Of a stretch of 64,000 nucleotides of DNA, positions 22,511 to 33,728 are shown in pieces (the first letter of the stretch is position 1; each line of letters starts with the position of its first letter). Source of the DNA: Daphnia pulex (taxonomy: Eukaryota; Arthropoda; Branchiopoda; Diplostraca; Daphniidae); the NCBI RefSeq assembly GCF_021134715.1, contig NC_060023.1:9796001-9860000 (forward strand). Direction: 5' to 3'. The translations under genes and the position numbers were made by a program. The notes beneath the pieces are model-generated. The model was not told where the DNA came from. It saw only the letters and a list, made by a program, of their open reading frames with translations, and did no database searches.

Positions 22511-22798
22511 AGCTTCTAATGAAGCGACAATTAAGGACATGACATTCCGGATGTATTAGAGTTGCCCTTCTGATCTGCATCTAGAATTAAACAGCAATTT
22601 TGGTTTTAACTTTTAAAAAATAAACAAATGAAAGACGAAAACCAAATACACCCAAATTAAGGACATTGGGGAATATTAACTAAAATATTAAATATTATTG
22701 TTTTCATTGATTATGAGTAATGAAAGAGTTAAATTTTACAAATTGCAAGAATAAGTAAACAATGATGATTCATACAGTGATACCTTCCGTACGGGTGT

Positions 22799-22806
22799 CC
22801 AATCAG
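22799..22806 (+). promoter_or_regulatory. CCAAT box upstream of SIL1
   Basis: CCAATCAG lies 125 bp before the SIL1 start codon in an otherwise AT-rich spacer (22511-22923). A full ER stress element (CCAAT-N9-CCACG) is not present here. Confidence 0.35.
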
Positions 22807-22923
22807 AATCGAGCGAGTCATCACTTGCGTCTTCTGCTAGTGTATACGTTGTTCATTCGAAACGAAACGTAAGTTCAAAACATCCAACTGAAGTTGTACG
22901 TTGTATCGAAACGTGTGTGAATA

Positions 22924-24707
22924 ATGGACAAATTCTTTGCCATTTGTATTTTCATTTCCTGCTTTTGTGCAAAACTTAATGCCGGCGAGGATGCGGTACC
23001 GCCAATAATGTCTGAGGTCAATGCAAAATCAGAAGAAAACAAATTTATCCCAACAAACGAATGGCAAGTTATCCCCGAAGGTAATATTTAGTTTCGCAAC
23101 GTTGAAATTATGATTGCATGTAAATTTTTTCTTTCTTAAACCAAGGTCAGGGAATACCTCGAGGCTTGCATGTCAGAATTGATATGCAAACTGGGCTGAA
23201 GGAAGCCAAATTGCTAGAAGAAGAAAATGATGAAACAACTGCAAAGACATCATCAGCTTTAATCAGCACAGGTGCTGTTGAAGATGGAGAAGAAGTCAAA
23301 GCTGAGCTTAATCATTCGGAAATAAAGGAAGCATTAAAGAAGATCAAGAATGATGCTAAAGATACGAGTGAGGAGAAGACTGGAAGAAGTTTTCGTACTT
23401 ACGATCAGATTAAAGAAGAGATGAAACAAGTTGAGCAAAGCATCAAAACAGAATATGAAATCGTGAAAGAACTTGTTGCCAAGTACAAAAGCCTTGAAGA
23501 TGATTCAGAGCGTCAGTACATTCTGAATGATCTGGAATTTTATGTCCACCAGTATGACAATGCACAGGATTTTGTGAAAATGGGTGGTTTCAAAGATGTT
23601 GTACTCCCTGCATTAAATTCAACCAGCAAAGACCTAAGGAGTTCTGCAGCATTCCTGCTAGGTAAAAACAATGCAATTAAATCAGAGTATACCTTTATGC
23701 CAAAAGAGAAACCTCTTCTAACTCTGATTTTATTTTCTCAGGTTCTGCTTGCCAAAGCAATCCAAAAGCACAAATTGCTGCAATCGAAATTGGTTCGCTG
23801 CCTCATTTGATCCGACTCGTTTCTTTAGATCTGAATCCCGAAGTTCGCAATCGAGCATTGTAAGAGACCCATTAGTTTTTGTTCGAATTTAGTCATCAAA
23901 ACCAAAATGGTGACCTAAAAAGAAATATTTTCGAACAATAATTTCAGGTACGCGATTTCCAGTATTGTTCGTAATTTCCCGTTGGCCCAAAAAGCTCTCG
24001 TTCAGCATGGAGGAATGACAGCCTTCGCCGATATCTTTCTCACGGATTCGGCCGACCTGATCAAACTGCAACTGAAAATCGTTACACTGCTGGGAGACAT
24101 CATTTTGGAGAAGGACATGGCAGCCCAGCGTTTACGAGACCACCAGACGGACGAGTCGAGTGAAAGTACCAGCAGCGATGCCGAGAAGGACATGCTGGTC
24201 GAAAAACTGCGTCAATACGAAGCTGCCGGCGTCGAGAAAGTGCTAGTCGAGCAGAGCTTTTGTCGTCTTTTACCTCGACTTTTGAAGAGCATTCGCAAAG
24301 AAGATGACAAGCAAACTCGCCGCGAAGATATGAGCTCCGTCCAAGGCCGTCCATTCAGAGAAGAACACGACGTGGTCGAAAAGGTCCTTCAAGCGATGCT
24401 GATTCTAACGCGATCATGCAAGACGGAATTTCAATCTTTCCGCAGTCAAATACAAACCTTGGGGGAAAGGTGGGAATCGCTCCCAAGTTTTATTAACAAT
24501 TTCTAGTTGTGAGAAGAAAAGTTAACGTCCAGATTTCTCTTTTTTTCTTGTTGTTTAATTACCAGGTACCACAAGTTGAAAAGTCTGGAAGAGGCCGACG
24601 TGAGTTCCAAGGCGGACCAAGACTCGATCGATTTGTATTACAGCAAAATTCACGACATGTGTCAGAAGCTTTGGTCGGAACTCGAGCTGGAGAGAGATGA
24701 ACTTTAA
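22924..24707 (+). CDS. SIL1: SIL1, nucleotide exchange factor of the ER Hsp70 BiP
   Basis: Exons: 22924-23080, 23146-23661, 23742-23859, 23948-24469, 24566-24707, giving 484 codons, close to the size of animal SIL1. The product begins with a signal peptide (MDKFFAICIFISCFCAKLNA). The SIL1 signature EWQVIPEGQGIPRGLHVRID then crosses the first intron, followed by an acidic Lys/Glu coiled-coil-like stretch. Armadillo-type helical repeats include LRSSAAFLLG, GSLPHLIRLVS and ALYAISSIVRNFPLAQ. The C-terminus is ELERDEL, an ER retrieval signal. SIL1 binds the ATPase domain of BiP in the ER lumen and releases ADP. The start codon is the first ATG and has the context ataATGg. AATAAA lies 42 bp after the stop. 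The gene is convergent with rhotekin. Confidence 0.92.
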
Positions 24708-24748
24708 AAGATTTCAATTGTTGTATTTTTGTTTCTAAATTAAATTGT

Positions 24749-24754
24749 AATAAA
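24749..24754 (+). terminator. Polyadenylation signal of SIL1
   Basis: AATAAA just after the SIL1 stop codon. Confidence 0.7.
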
Positions 24755-25066
24755 GGCAGACTTGTTTTTCCTTTTTACGTAAACACGACTCCTCGATTCG
24801 TGTGTGAATTTGTTTCCTCTAAAAATGCAATTTGTTTTTTTCATCTCGTCGTCCATTTTATACATGCACACTCACTCACACACAAGAAAAAAAAAACAGG
24901 CACGCTCTGTAAAATTAAATTTTTCGTAACGAGTCGGTAGGGGAAAGATGAGGGGAGGGAAAAAACTGGGAACATGATAAAATGTTTCTCTATGTCTATC
25001 ATCTGTCACTGTACACTCACACAAGGCCCCTGATTAATAAAGTGGCGGCTGGCGGCTCTGCTGTCG
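24755..25066. other. Intergenic spacer between convergent SIL1 and rhotekin
   Basis: Contains CACTCACACACA and poly-A tracts and probably the rhotekin 3' untranslated region. No gene seen. Confidence 0.4.
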
Positions 25067-28000
25067 TCATTTGCGAATGCTTGTGCGAGTGAAACGGAAA
25101 AAGTTGGGCAAACCCCTCATGGAGCCCCAGCTGGGCAACGATCCCGACGACGTTGAAGTGCTAGACGACCTGGACCGGGTGTTGGGAGGCGACGGTGGCG
25201 ACGGTGGCGGGTGCATGGCCGTTTGACTTGGTAGCCTCGAGCTGCTTTTATAGCCGTTATCCAGCCTGAAGTCACGAGCAATTAAAATCAATTCAATTCA
25301 AGAGGGGAAACCAGAAAAAGAGAACGGAACGTTCGACTTTTACCACCGGAAAAAACAAAAAAGAAAAAAATACCGTACCCGTCCACGATTCCGCCAGCCG
25401 TCGATCGGTTGTGAGATAAACTAAAGACCTCGTGCACGGTCGGTCTCCTGCTGTATGACTTTTGTGGCTCTTCTGTCAAAAGCCGAAAAACAAGTAATGC
25501 CGGTTAAGTCAATTGAACCGTGAACGAGAAGACGACGAGCCATGAACAACACAATACAACAACAAGAGGAGGACACACGAAATAATTGATCTCAAAGAAG
25601 AAGAAGTAGAAGAAGAAGAAACGCAGATGTCGAACGTACCGAAAAGTGGAATATCTTCGTAGAGCGAACCGGTTCGAGGAGCCCACCGGCTGTTTGGAGA
25701 ACCGTTGGTCGGCTGAGGCGAATGAATAACCATTTGACTGCGAGATACTTTCGGGCCCCATCTGGAATCCAGTCAAACGAATAATCCGATTAGTTTATCT
25801 CAACAACACCAACACAAGACAATCGCCAGCCAACGGCGGCCAGCTGAAAAGAGAACTAATCATGATTCATGATTCAGTTAAATCATTGCTTACGCGCTGG
25901 CGTCAACGATGCGCTGACTCAGGGCCGAAATGAAATGAGCGTCGGAGCACCGGAACTCGACTCGCTTTTCCTCGTCGTCGTCATCCATGGCGGTGAGGAC
26001 AACCTCGCCGCGCTCCTCGGCCATGGTCGCGCCCTGATTGTCAAAGAGAAATTGAAAACATGTGTTTCCGGAAGCGGTAAGTAAGGAAGAGAGGGAGAGG
26101 AGTGTAGGCAGCACGTGGCGGCAGGAGCAAACAGACGCACATGCAGTATATAAGCTGATTATTACTTGGCCAAGCGAGACGGAGAGAAGAGGGCTACGAT
26201 TCTTGTCTTGTCGGTGCTCTTTCTTCTTCCAGAGAGCCAAGTTGAATCCGCCCAGAGCGGCCCACACGGGCGGCGGATCCGATTTGCTCGACTTGCCGCT
26301 TTGATTGGTGCTGGGTGGAGACTTGAGCGTGACACTGGCCGTCTGCTCCAGAGACAGGCACTCCGGTTCAGCGGCAAGCCGGCAGCAGAAATGATCAAAC
26401 AGAGGCAACTGGTGACAGGGATTCTCCAAATTCTCAAGCACCAGATCGTGAGACTTGACGGAATCGTGGACCTCTTCCAGGCCCAGCGTTACAGTCGCCA
26501 CCAGATCGAATTTCGGCCCACTAGAGATTTCGAAAGAAATGAGAAAGCGTTAGCCTCAATCAACGTCAAACCGACCGCAATGAATCCAGACGAGAAGAAA
26601 ACAAAATCAAGAGAAGAGGAAGGAAGTGAACCAACAGAAAAACAAAAAACAACATTAATTGATAACCAAATATTTACATGGCGTCGTTTTTGAGCCCGTG
26701 AGGATCTTTCAGCGTGGCAGATAATTTGCGGCCGAGCGTCCGGGAAATGGACGAGTGCAGCGACTTTTGCAGCTTGCGGGGTGTTGACGCAATAGACAAA
26801 TCATCCTGCAGCATGCACGAATACACTTCCAACTTCATTTTGAAGTCCGGCTGGGCAGACGTGCTGTTTGAATCAACACACCAACGTTAACAAAATATTC
26901 AAATCAATTCCGCACAGGCAAAAAAATAAATAAATGGAAATTTCATTAAAAACTCACAAGACGAGGGCGTCTGGAAAGGTGATGTCAGTTGCGGAGCGGT
27001 CGACGGGCGTGATGAGCGACGTGTCCATCACTTCAGTGCCGACTTTGGCCAGGCAGAAAACGGCAAAGCGTCGATAGTCGCCGCGATTCTTGAAGTGATC
27101 CGTGTCTTTCCACATGAGCGGGAAGCGTAAATCCGTCAAACCCAGTCGAGCCGGGCAAGCCGATTTCCTACACAAACACAATCCATATCCATCAAAAAGA
27201 AAATGAAATAAAAAATGTTTTTATCAAAATAGATGTTTTGTTTTCTTTCTTCCGGCTGACAACATTTTCTGCCGTCTGTGACGTCACGCGCGGCTATTAA
27301 TACACGCGAAATCTACACACGAATGACAGGCGAAAGAGAAAATGTGTTGCGAGTTGGCGGGGGGAGGGTCCGTTATTTTTAGTTCGCTCGAAACAAAAGT
27401 TCAAATTGCCGCTATATACACCACCCACTTTGAAAGTTTATTTATCTCTTCTTTTGGCTGTTGTATTAAAACGAAATAATAAAAGAATAAAAACGAAAAA
27501 TCGACCAGGCTCTGCAAACTGCAACACTAAAAAGATATCTAACAATTGGGCACAATTTCTCGGCTCCACCACACCCGCACAACTCCCCTCGTCACCTAAT
27601 TGGCTACGTCCTTATTTTTCGCCGGCCCAGTAGTGGGAGAGAGACTGGGAGAAGAGCCCAGCAATGATTAGAAATGTCACACATACCTCGAGCGGGATGA
27701 CGACGTTGCCGTGACAATCGACGCTGGCGGCGGCCTGGACTGCAACAAATCGCGTTTTCGAGACTGCAGTTCCGTCATGTAGACATTCATGCGCTCGTTG
27801 GAAGTGTGCAACGTCTTGGCCGCTTCCAGGGCTTGACTGGGATGTTGGCAAGCGGCCAGCAGCTTTGTCGTTCCTTCGCGAATGCGAATTTCAACATCAA
27901 TCTTCTGCTCCAGATCGTATTCCTGCGTTAAAGAGAAACAACAACATCATCATCATCATCATTCCAATCATTTTCACAGCTCCTCCCAGAACCCCCCCCC

Positions 28001-29267
28001 CCCCCCTCCCGCCAGTGAACGGAATACAAAACAAACTAGAAAACAATTGAATCGGGTTCTGCGCTAATTTCTAGAGTTGTTCTGATTATTGTTAGTTTTT
28101 AAGCTTTTGGATAAGAATGGACGACAACCAAATGAATGGCGGAATTCTTTTTGGTTTTTAGTCTAAACGCGTGGGAAGTGGAAAGAAAAACAGGAACGAA
28201 AAGGAGGCGGGTGAAGTGTGTGTGTGTGGGGGGGGGGATGGTGGTTTTAGTAGTAGGAAGACGGCGCCCAAATGATGGGAAGATGACGTGACAGGTTTTT
28301 ATACCTTTACGGTATCAAAAGTTCAAACTGACAAGTCTCTAGTGGCTGGTAGTGGTGCGAACGAGTCGAGCCACTCCCAAAGTCAGTCAAGTGAAAAAAG
28401 GAAAAAAAAAAAGGAATTCAAATTAAATTTAAAAAACCAGATAAGCTTTTTTCTACCGACTCGTTTCTGCTATCAAACAAAAACAAAAAAAGAAGTCGTA
28501 TGCGCTAGGACAAACGCACCGAGCATTTGCCCTTCAAAACCAATCATTCTACAGTCCATCTCGCCGTGTATAGAGTAGTTTGAGTTCATTCTGCACACCT
28601 GTCACGTCAACTCGGGACTGATGGTGACCGTCATGAAAATGGTCGCATTTTTGTTTTATTCGGGAGAAAAAAGGCGAGGTCGAATTAACTCGAAAATTCG
28701 GCTCACGATCACGGTCTTCTCGTTCACATTTTTCTCGTCAAAGGCCACCTTTGCACACACACACACACAAGTTTGTAACTCGTTTCTCAAAGTCATTCTT
28801 TTACACACATAAACCAGCGGAGGGAAAAAAATGAGAAAAAAAAACACAGTTCGCCTGCAGCGGGTCGGTCTTTTTCTCTCTCACGTAAAAATTTCGGGAG
28901 AGAGAGAAAGAGAACCCCCCACACAACCTCAAATGGCACGGTAGTGTGGCACACATGCATACACATTATGCACAGAATCCGTTTAAGGAAACGGAGCTGG
29001 GAAATTCCAGACTGGCAAAATAAAAAAAAAGAAAGAAAATGTTTTCCCATTTCACCAAAATTATGAGCTAACCTTCATATGACTGGCGATTTGTCGAATG
29101 TAGTACAAATCTAGGTCGTGCGTTAGCGAACCGAAAGGAGATGACGATTCAGGGATGATGGACTGATGGTGGTGGTGGTTAGCCAGGTTATTGCTGCGCT
29201 GAACCTGCTGGTTCGACATGAACAGCATTGGCAAACTCCGACGACTTGACTTTCTGGCACTAGCCAT
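25067..29267 (-). CDS. Rtkn: Rhotekin (Rho effector with HR1/REM and PH domains)
   Basis: Exons, 5' to 3': 29073-29267, 27687-27922, 26958-27167, 26678-26863, 26166-26520, 25894-26033, 25640-25761, 25379-25472, 25067-25265, giving 578 codons with all phases consistent. The N-terminus is MASARKSSRRSLPML. The Rho-binding HR1 region spans exons 1-2 (LDLYYIRQIASHMK, EYDLEQKIDVEIRIREG, KLLAACQHPSQALEAAK). The rhotekin/anillin-like core follows (LTDLRFPLMWKDTDHFKN, FAVFCLAKVG, DFKMKLEVYSCMLQDDLS). Exons 5-7 give a PH domain (VWAALGGFNLALWKK to RIVDASAWGP). The tail has GSLYEDIPLFG, as in vertebrate rhotekin, then Ser/Pro-rich sequence. Rhotekin binds GTP-bound Rho and links it to septins and the cortex. 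The first intron (29072-27923) is 1.15 kb. No ATG lies in frame between 29267 and the nearest upstream stop. Confidence 0.9.
27946..28010. repeat. CAT microsatellite and long C tract in rhotekin intron 1
   Basis: A run of CAT triplets (about 27948-27963) is followed by a run of about 15 C (around 27990-28006). Confidence 0.8.
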
Positions 29268-32200
29268 TTTTGTGTTTTGTTTTGTACAAATTTTTTCCGT
29301 TTGTTTTACTTTTCTCAAATGAAATCTTTTGCTATTGCGTTATCCGTTTTGTTTTGACAAGAATTGAAATAGGCACGGCACAGCGAATCACAAAATCAAC
29401 ACGACTTGGAGTCGTCTACCACTGAGTGACTTGGCGGCAAGAGAGTTGGCAGCCGCGAGCACGTCCATCTTCGACACGGGCTCGTCGAGCACTGCCAAAA
29501 GAATTGGAAAGAGGCTACCCCCGTCGTTCACGGACGGCGTAGAGAGAGAGAACTGAACCGAACCGAACCCGAACAACCCACAGGCTAGGAGGATAAGAAC
29601 CAACACAAACTGTACACACACAGGAGGAGCACCACCACCAACAACAACAGAGTGTGTTATTTCTTCTTCTTCTTCTTGCCTTTATGCTATAAGCACACAA
29701 CAACAATTCTACTTCTTCTTCCGACGACTCGAGTCACGCACTGCTGGCCAGTTAAAGAGGGAAGAAAACTCAAAAACCGGTTTCCCCTACGTTTCAATTC
29801 CAGATGCTTTGATTTTTTCGATTCTTCTTCCTTCTTCCACTTTTTTTGTGAAATGTTTTCTTTTTTCGATTTCTCTGAGACTGCGGCACCAAGCGATTTC
29901 AGGAAATAGAAAACTGTCTGTTTGTCTGTCTGCGCGTGAAAAAGGACCGAGAGAAGAGAGTTAGAGAGGAACAGAAAGAAAGAAGCCAATTAACGTGCCG
30001 CGGTCGTGACGGCCGACGATTTAAGAGAAGACGTAATCGCAGAGTTCTGGCAGCTGGCACGGTGGCAGCAGTGGACTCGGAGCGGAGCAGCGTAGAAACG
30101 TGAGGTGGATAGGTGGTGGGGGTATATATACCTTTTTTTCCTTACCATCACGTTACATACGTCGAATACCTAGTAGTGGGGGGAAACTGGTAAGTTACGA
30201 AATAACAAGGGAAGAAGAAAAAAAAAGGTATTTTTTATTTTATATCTATTTTTTCGGGGCTGAATGGCTGGCGGCGGCGACGTCGTTGGGAGGGAGGAGT
30301 GTAAAGAAGGTCTCTTTAACCACACTATATTTCCCTTGGGGCCCTTTTCATCCTTCCTTCTACCCTCCCTGTCAGCCGTTCACTTTCGTTCGTGAAATAC
30401 GGAGGGAGGGAGTCGTGAACCAACTAAATCAACATTGGGTTTAGAGAGTTTTTAACCAAATTTTATTTTTATTTTTTAGAAAAGGGGGGCGCTAGAAAAT
30501 GATAATCTCATGGCAGATGAGAGCGTCACGGGGGGAGAATCGTAAATTAAATAGTCAACTGTTTAAATCGTATTTCTTCTGAATTTGTTTTTTAACTCTC
30601 CTTTCGGCATTTTCTCTCTTGGCTGATGCCGTCTAGATTTTGACGCAGCATGTTTTGTGAGCAAGAGTATAAATATAAATGATAATATACGAAGGCGACG
30701 CACGCGAGAGAATAAAACAGCCACCGAGACCCTTCTTTTTTTTCGCCCTGAATCCCGAACAACTTGGAAGCGGCAGCAAACAACAACAACAACAACACGC
30801 AGCAGCCAAAAGAGCAGTTGGAAAAACGTAACAGCCGCCGCCGGTGCCGCCAGGGTGACGAAGATGCCAGTTGTGTTTTATTCTATTCTTTTTTCTTCTT
30901 TCCAGTGGCTTCTTCTATAACCATTGGGGTCCTATCTCCCGGCAGTCGGCACACACACACACTCTCACGATATCTTTGAGCAAAAGTCAAGACTGAAAGC
31001 TTTCCTCCTCCTCCTCCTACTTCCCAGTCAAACACAAAAAAGTTTTTCCTTAACAGCACAACCTCCCCAAGAAAAGAAGAAGAAACAAGTTATTTCCATT
31101 TTTGTGCTATAATTGAAACGACAAAGATCATCAATCTCTTTTATCCACCTTTTTTTATATCCATTGTTTTTCCTCCCGTCTCTTTTTTTCTTTTAACCTT
31201 TATCAAGATCCGGTGGTCAAATGAGCCATTGACAAAAAAAAAACAAGTTGCGTCACGAGAGATCAACATCATGTGTCTATAACGACCGAAAGTCAGTTGA
31301 CTCATTTCCGGTTGATTAAAAACAAATATAAGAAACGGGGAAACAGCTGGCCCAAGAAGAATAACAATGAGTGGTCAGTAAAGTATGCATGAAGAAATCC
31401 CCCAAACAAAAAAAGTTTTTGATGACGTTAACACCAGAATCTCTTTTTATTTCTTTATTATTTCCCCCCCGAAAAGTCTTAATCTGGGAAAAAATATCTT
31501 CAGTCTCAGACTTTCTATTCCATTTTGGCCAGGGTTAGTTGCGTGTGTCTATACTCTAGTAAAAATAACTCGGGTTGATACTAAAAATAAAAATTGACAC
31601 ACTACCGCCGTTGGTGGTCTCTCTCTCTTTTGCTCTCGGCTGTGCTTCTCGCATGTTTTTCCAAGTTCAGTCTCTCTCAAAAGTCCTAATTCCGTGAGAA
31701 AAAATAAAACTTTAAATCGACACACACACACACACGGGCGTTACGTATTGTAAAGATTCTGTGTGTCGACTCGGAAGGAAGAAAAAGCAAAAGAGGTATT
31801 CCTGGTATCTTGGCATACAGCTAAGAAGAGACCCTCGTTAAATACATTTTTTCTTCTTCTCCCGTCTTATTCCTTTAATCTCAACAAAGTCTTCAAAATT
31901 CTTCAATTTATTTGATTCCCTCCTTTTGTCCAAGTTATTCATAGAAGAAGAAGAAGAAAAAAAAGTGGAATCCCAAAAGAAGAAGAAGAAGAAAGTCATT
32001 ATGGGTTTAAAATGTTCCAAGACCCTTGGTTGCTTCCTTCTGTAAGTACTAGCACATCATCGATCGTGTGCGGATAGTCAGGATCTTAACACATGAAACA
32101 GGAAACCCCCCCCCCCTCTCTCTACTACACCCACTGTATACCCCCAACACTTCACACACTTGTGGACTCTCTCTGTGTGTTTTGTTTCTTAACTTTCCCC

Positions 32201-33389
32201 CCGGCGCGTTAGCACGTCCACCAGCCCAGCAGAAGATTCTATCCAGATGTTTTGTGAGTACGCCTAACGCCTAGAAGAGAGCCCTACCCACCAGAGAAGA
32301 AGAAGAAAATCAAATAGGGAAAATGGAAACGGCCGAGGACATCCCGCGGCCAGAATTTCAATATTTGTCGCATCCATAATCTCTTTTCTCCCATCTCTCT
32401 TCTTTCATTCTCCTCTCACCGTGCTGTGTCTAGATAGGGACATATACGGCCTAAGTGAAATTCAGACAGTTTTCTCGGGAGAAAGAGAGAGAGAGAGGGA
32501 CCATCTTCGTTTTCTCATTTGAATATGCAAATCGCTATATAGGCGTATCTAGTGATATTCTCGTTAAGAGAAACGTGAAGTCAAGAAAGAAAAAAAACCT
32601 CAGAAAGAAAAGAGACACCCACAGTTTTCTCCGCTATTCTCTCGCAGCAAGTCAAGCGGACACAAAAAATTTCCCCCCTTCGCTATTCATAAATCACTCG
32701 TCCGGCGCACAGTGTACACAGCAGAGTCGGTGCTGGTCAGGAGGAGGCCCCGAACGGCATTTTCCTCCGCCAACACACACAGATGTGTAGTCAATTTCTC
32801 TCTCAGCTACGCTGCGATCGGATGGTCGATTGTCGTCTCTTCCCTGTGTGTAGAGAGTGTAGAACCCTGAACCCCCGAACGGGTTCGACACTTTTGGCAG
32901 CTGTCCAGAAATCATAAAGTCAAAAAGTTAAAAAAAACTAAACTAAAACAAGGATAGAGTGAACGCCACGCACAGATGTTGGACGGGGTTATTGGAAGGA
33001 GGTCGATACATTAAAAAAAAAAAAAAAGATGAAAAAGGGGAAAATCCATCTGCTGTTTTGTTTTTTGGACCGCCCCGAAACCAGGGGCGTCTACTCACAT
33101 TGGCGTGTGTGGCCCTGTATCATCAGCTGGGACATGATAAACGCGCTTCGTTATACAACACACACACAGAGAGATAGCCTTTACACATAACAACACGCAG
33201 ACATTTTCTAATTCAAGCGGAACGAACAACGCACCCATGTCGTCCCTATAGCCTCTTGTATACGATGGAAATTGCACCGCGCTGTGTGTAAGCTCTACAA
33301 GGATTCTGTTGTTGTTGTTTTCTGGGAGGGCTGGGCTCTCTCTCAGCTGGGCATCTCGGCCCTTTCGCTTTTTAGTTTTTATTGCCTAC
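29268..33389. other. Gene-poor region upstream of rhotekin exon 1
   Basis: Dense microsatellites: TTC/GAA tracts near 29662 and 31935-31995, ACACAC near 28755 and 31725, and AAC near 30785. Several short reading frames look like composition artefacts. It is probably 5' leader plus intron if the upstream exon is used. Confidence 0.4.
30121..30132 (-). promoter_or_regulatory. Possible TATA element of the proximal rhotekin promoter
   Basis: GGTATATATACC, itself a palindrome, about 860 bp upstream of the rhotekin ATG. The intervening DNA (29268-30120) is Tyr/Ser-codon-like microsatellite-rich sequence that could be a long 5' leader. The assignment is tentative. Confidence 0.25.
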
Positions 33390-33728
33390 CTTAGTTACAA
33401 GTTGGGGCGGTCGTCTATTCGGTCGTTTGGGGTTCACGGCAAAGAAGCGATGCTCCTCCTTGGAGGCAACTTGGATTGTTGGTGGCCGGTCATCTTGCAA
33501 GATGTTAAACAGGGACCTACTGCGATGGTGGAGCGACTGATATGGCGGCCGAACCAAATCCAGTTGACTTTGATGATTTTTCATCAGCAGCAAATCGATG
33601 GAAACGCGCAACCTGCCGGCCCAGTAGAGTTGCTGGGCTTCGGAATTGGAATCGAACTGATAGAGAACCACTTGGCCGCCAATGTCCGTCGAGGACGAAA
33701 AAGAAGAAGGCCCCGAATTGAGTAGCAT
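33390..33728 (-). CDS. Candidate alternative first coding exon of rhotekin
   Basis: The minus strand reads 113 codons from ATG (MLLNSGPSSFSSSTDIGGQ) with complex, non-repetitive composition (VVLYQFDSNSEAQQLYWAG, SQLDLVRPPYQSLHHRSRSL) amid microsatellite DNA. It ends at a donor ACTAAG|GTAGGC in phase 0. That phase matches the phase-0 acceptor of rhotekin exon 2 (27922), so VTK would join directly to EYDLEQKIDVEIR. A spliced isoform would have 626 codons. The idea rests on position, strand, phase and composition; no known rhotekin N-terminus resembles it. It could also belong to an unrelated transcript. Confidence 0.4.

Noticed and set aside
22799-22820. Full ER stress response element before SIL1
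   Set aside because: CCAAT is present but the CCACG half nine bases later is not (GCGAG instead).
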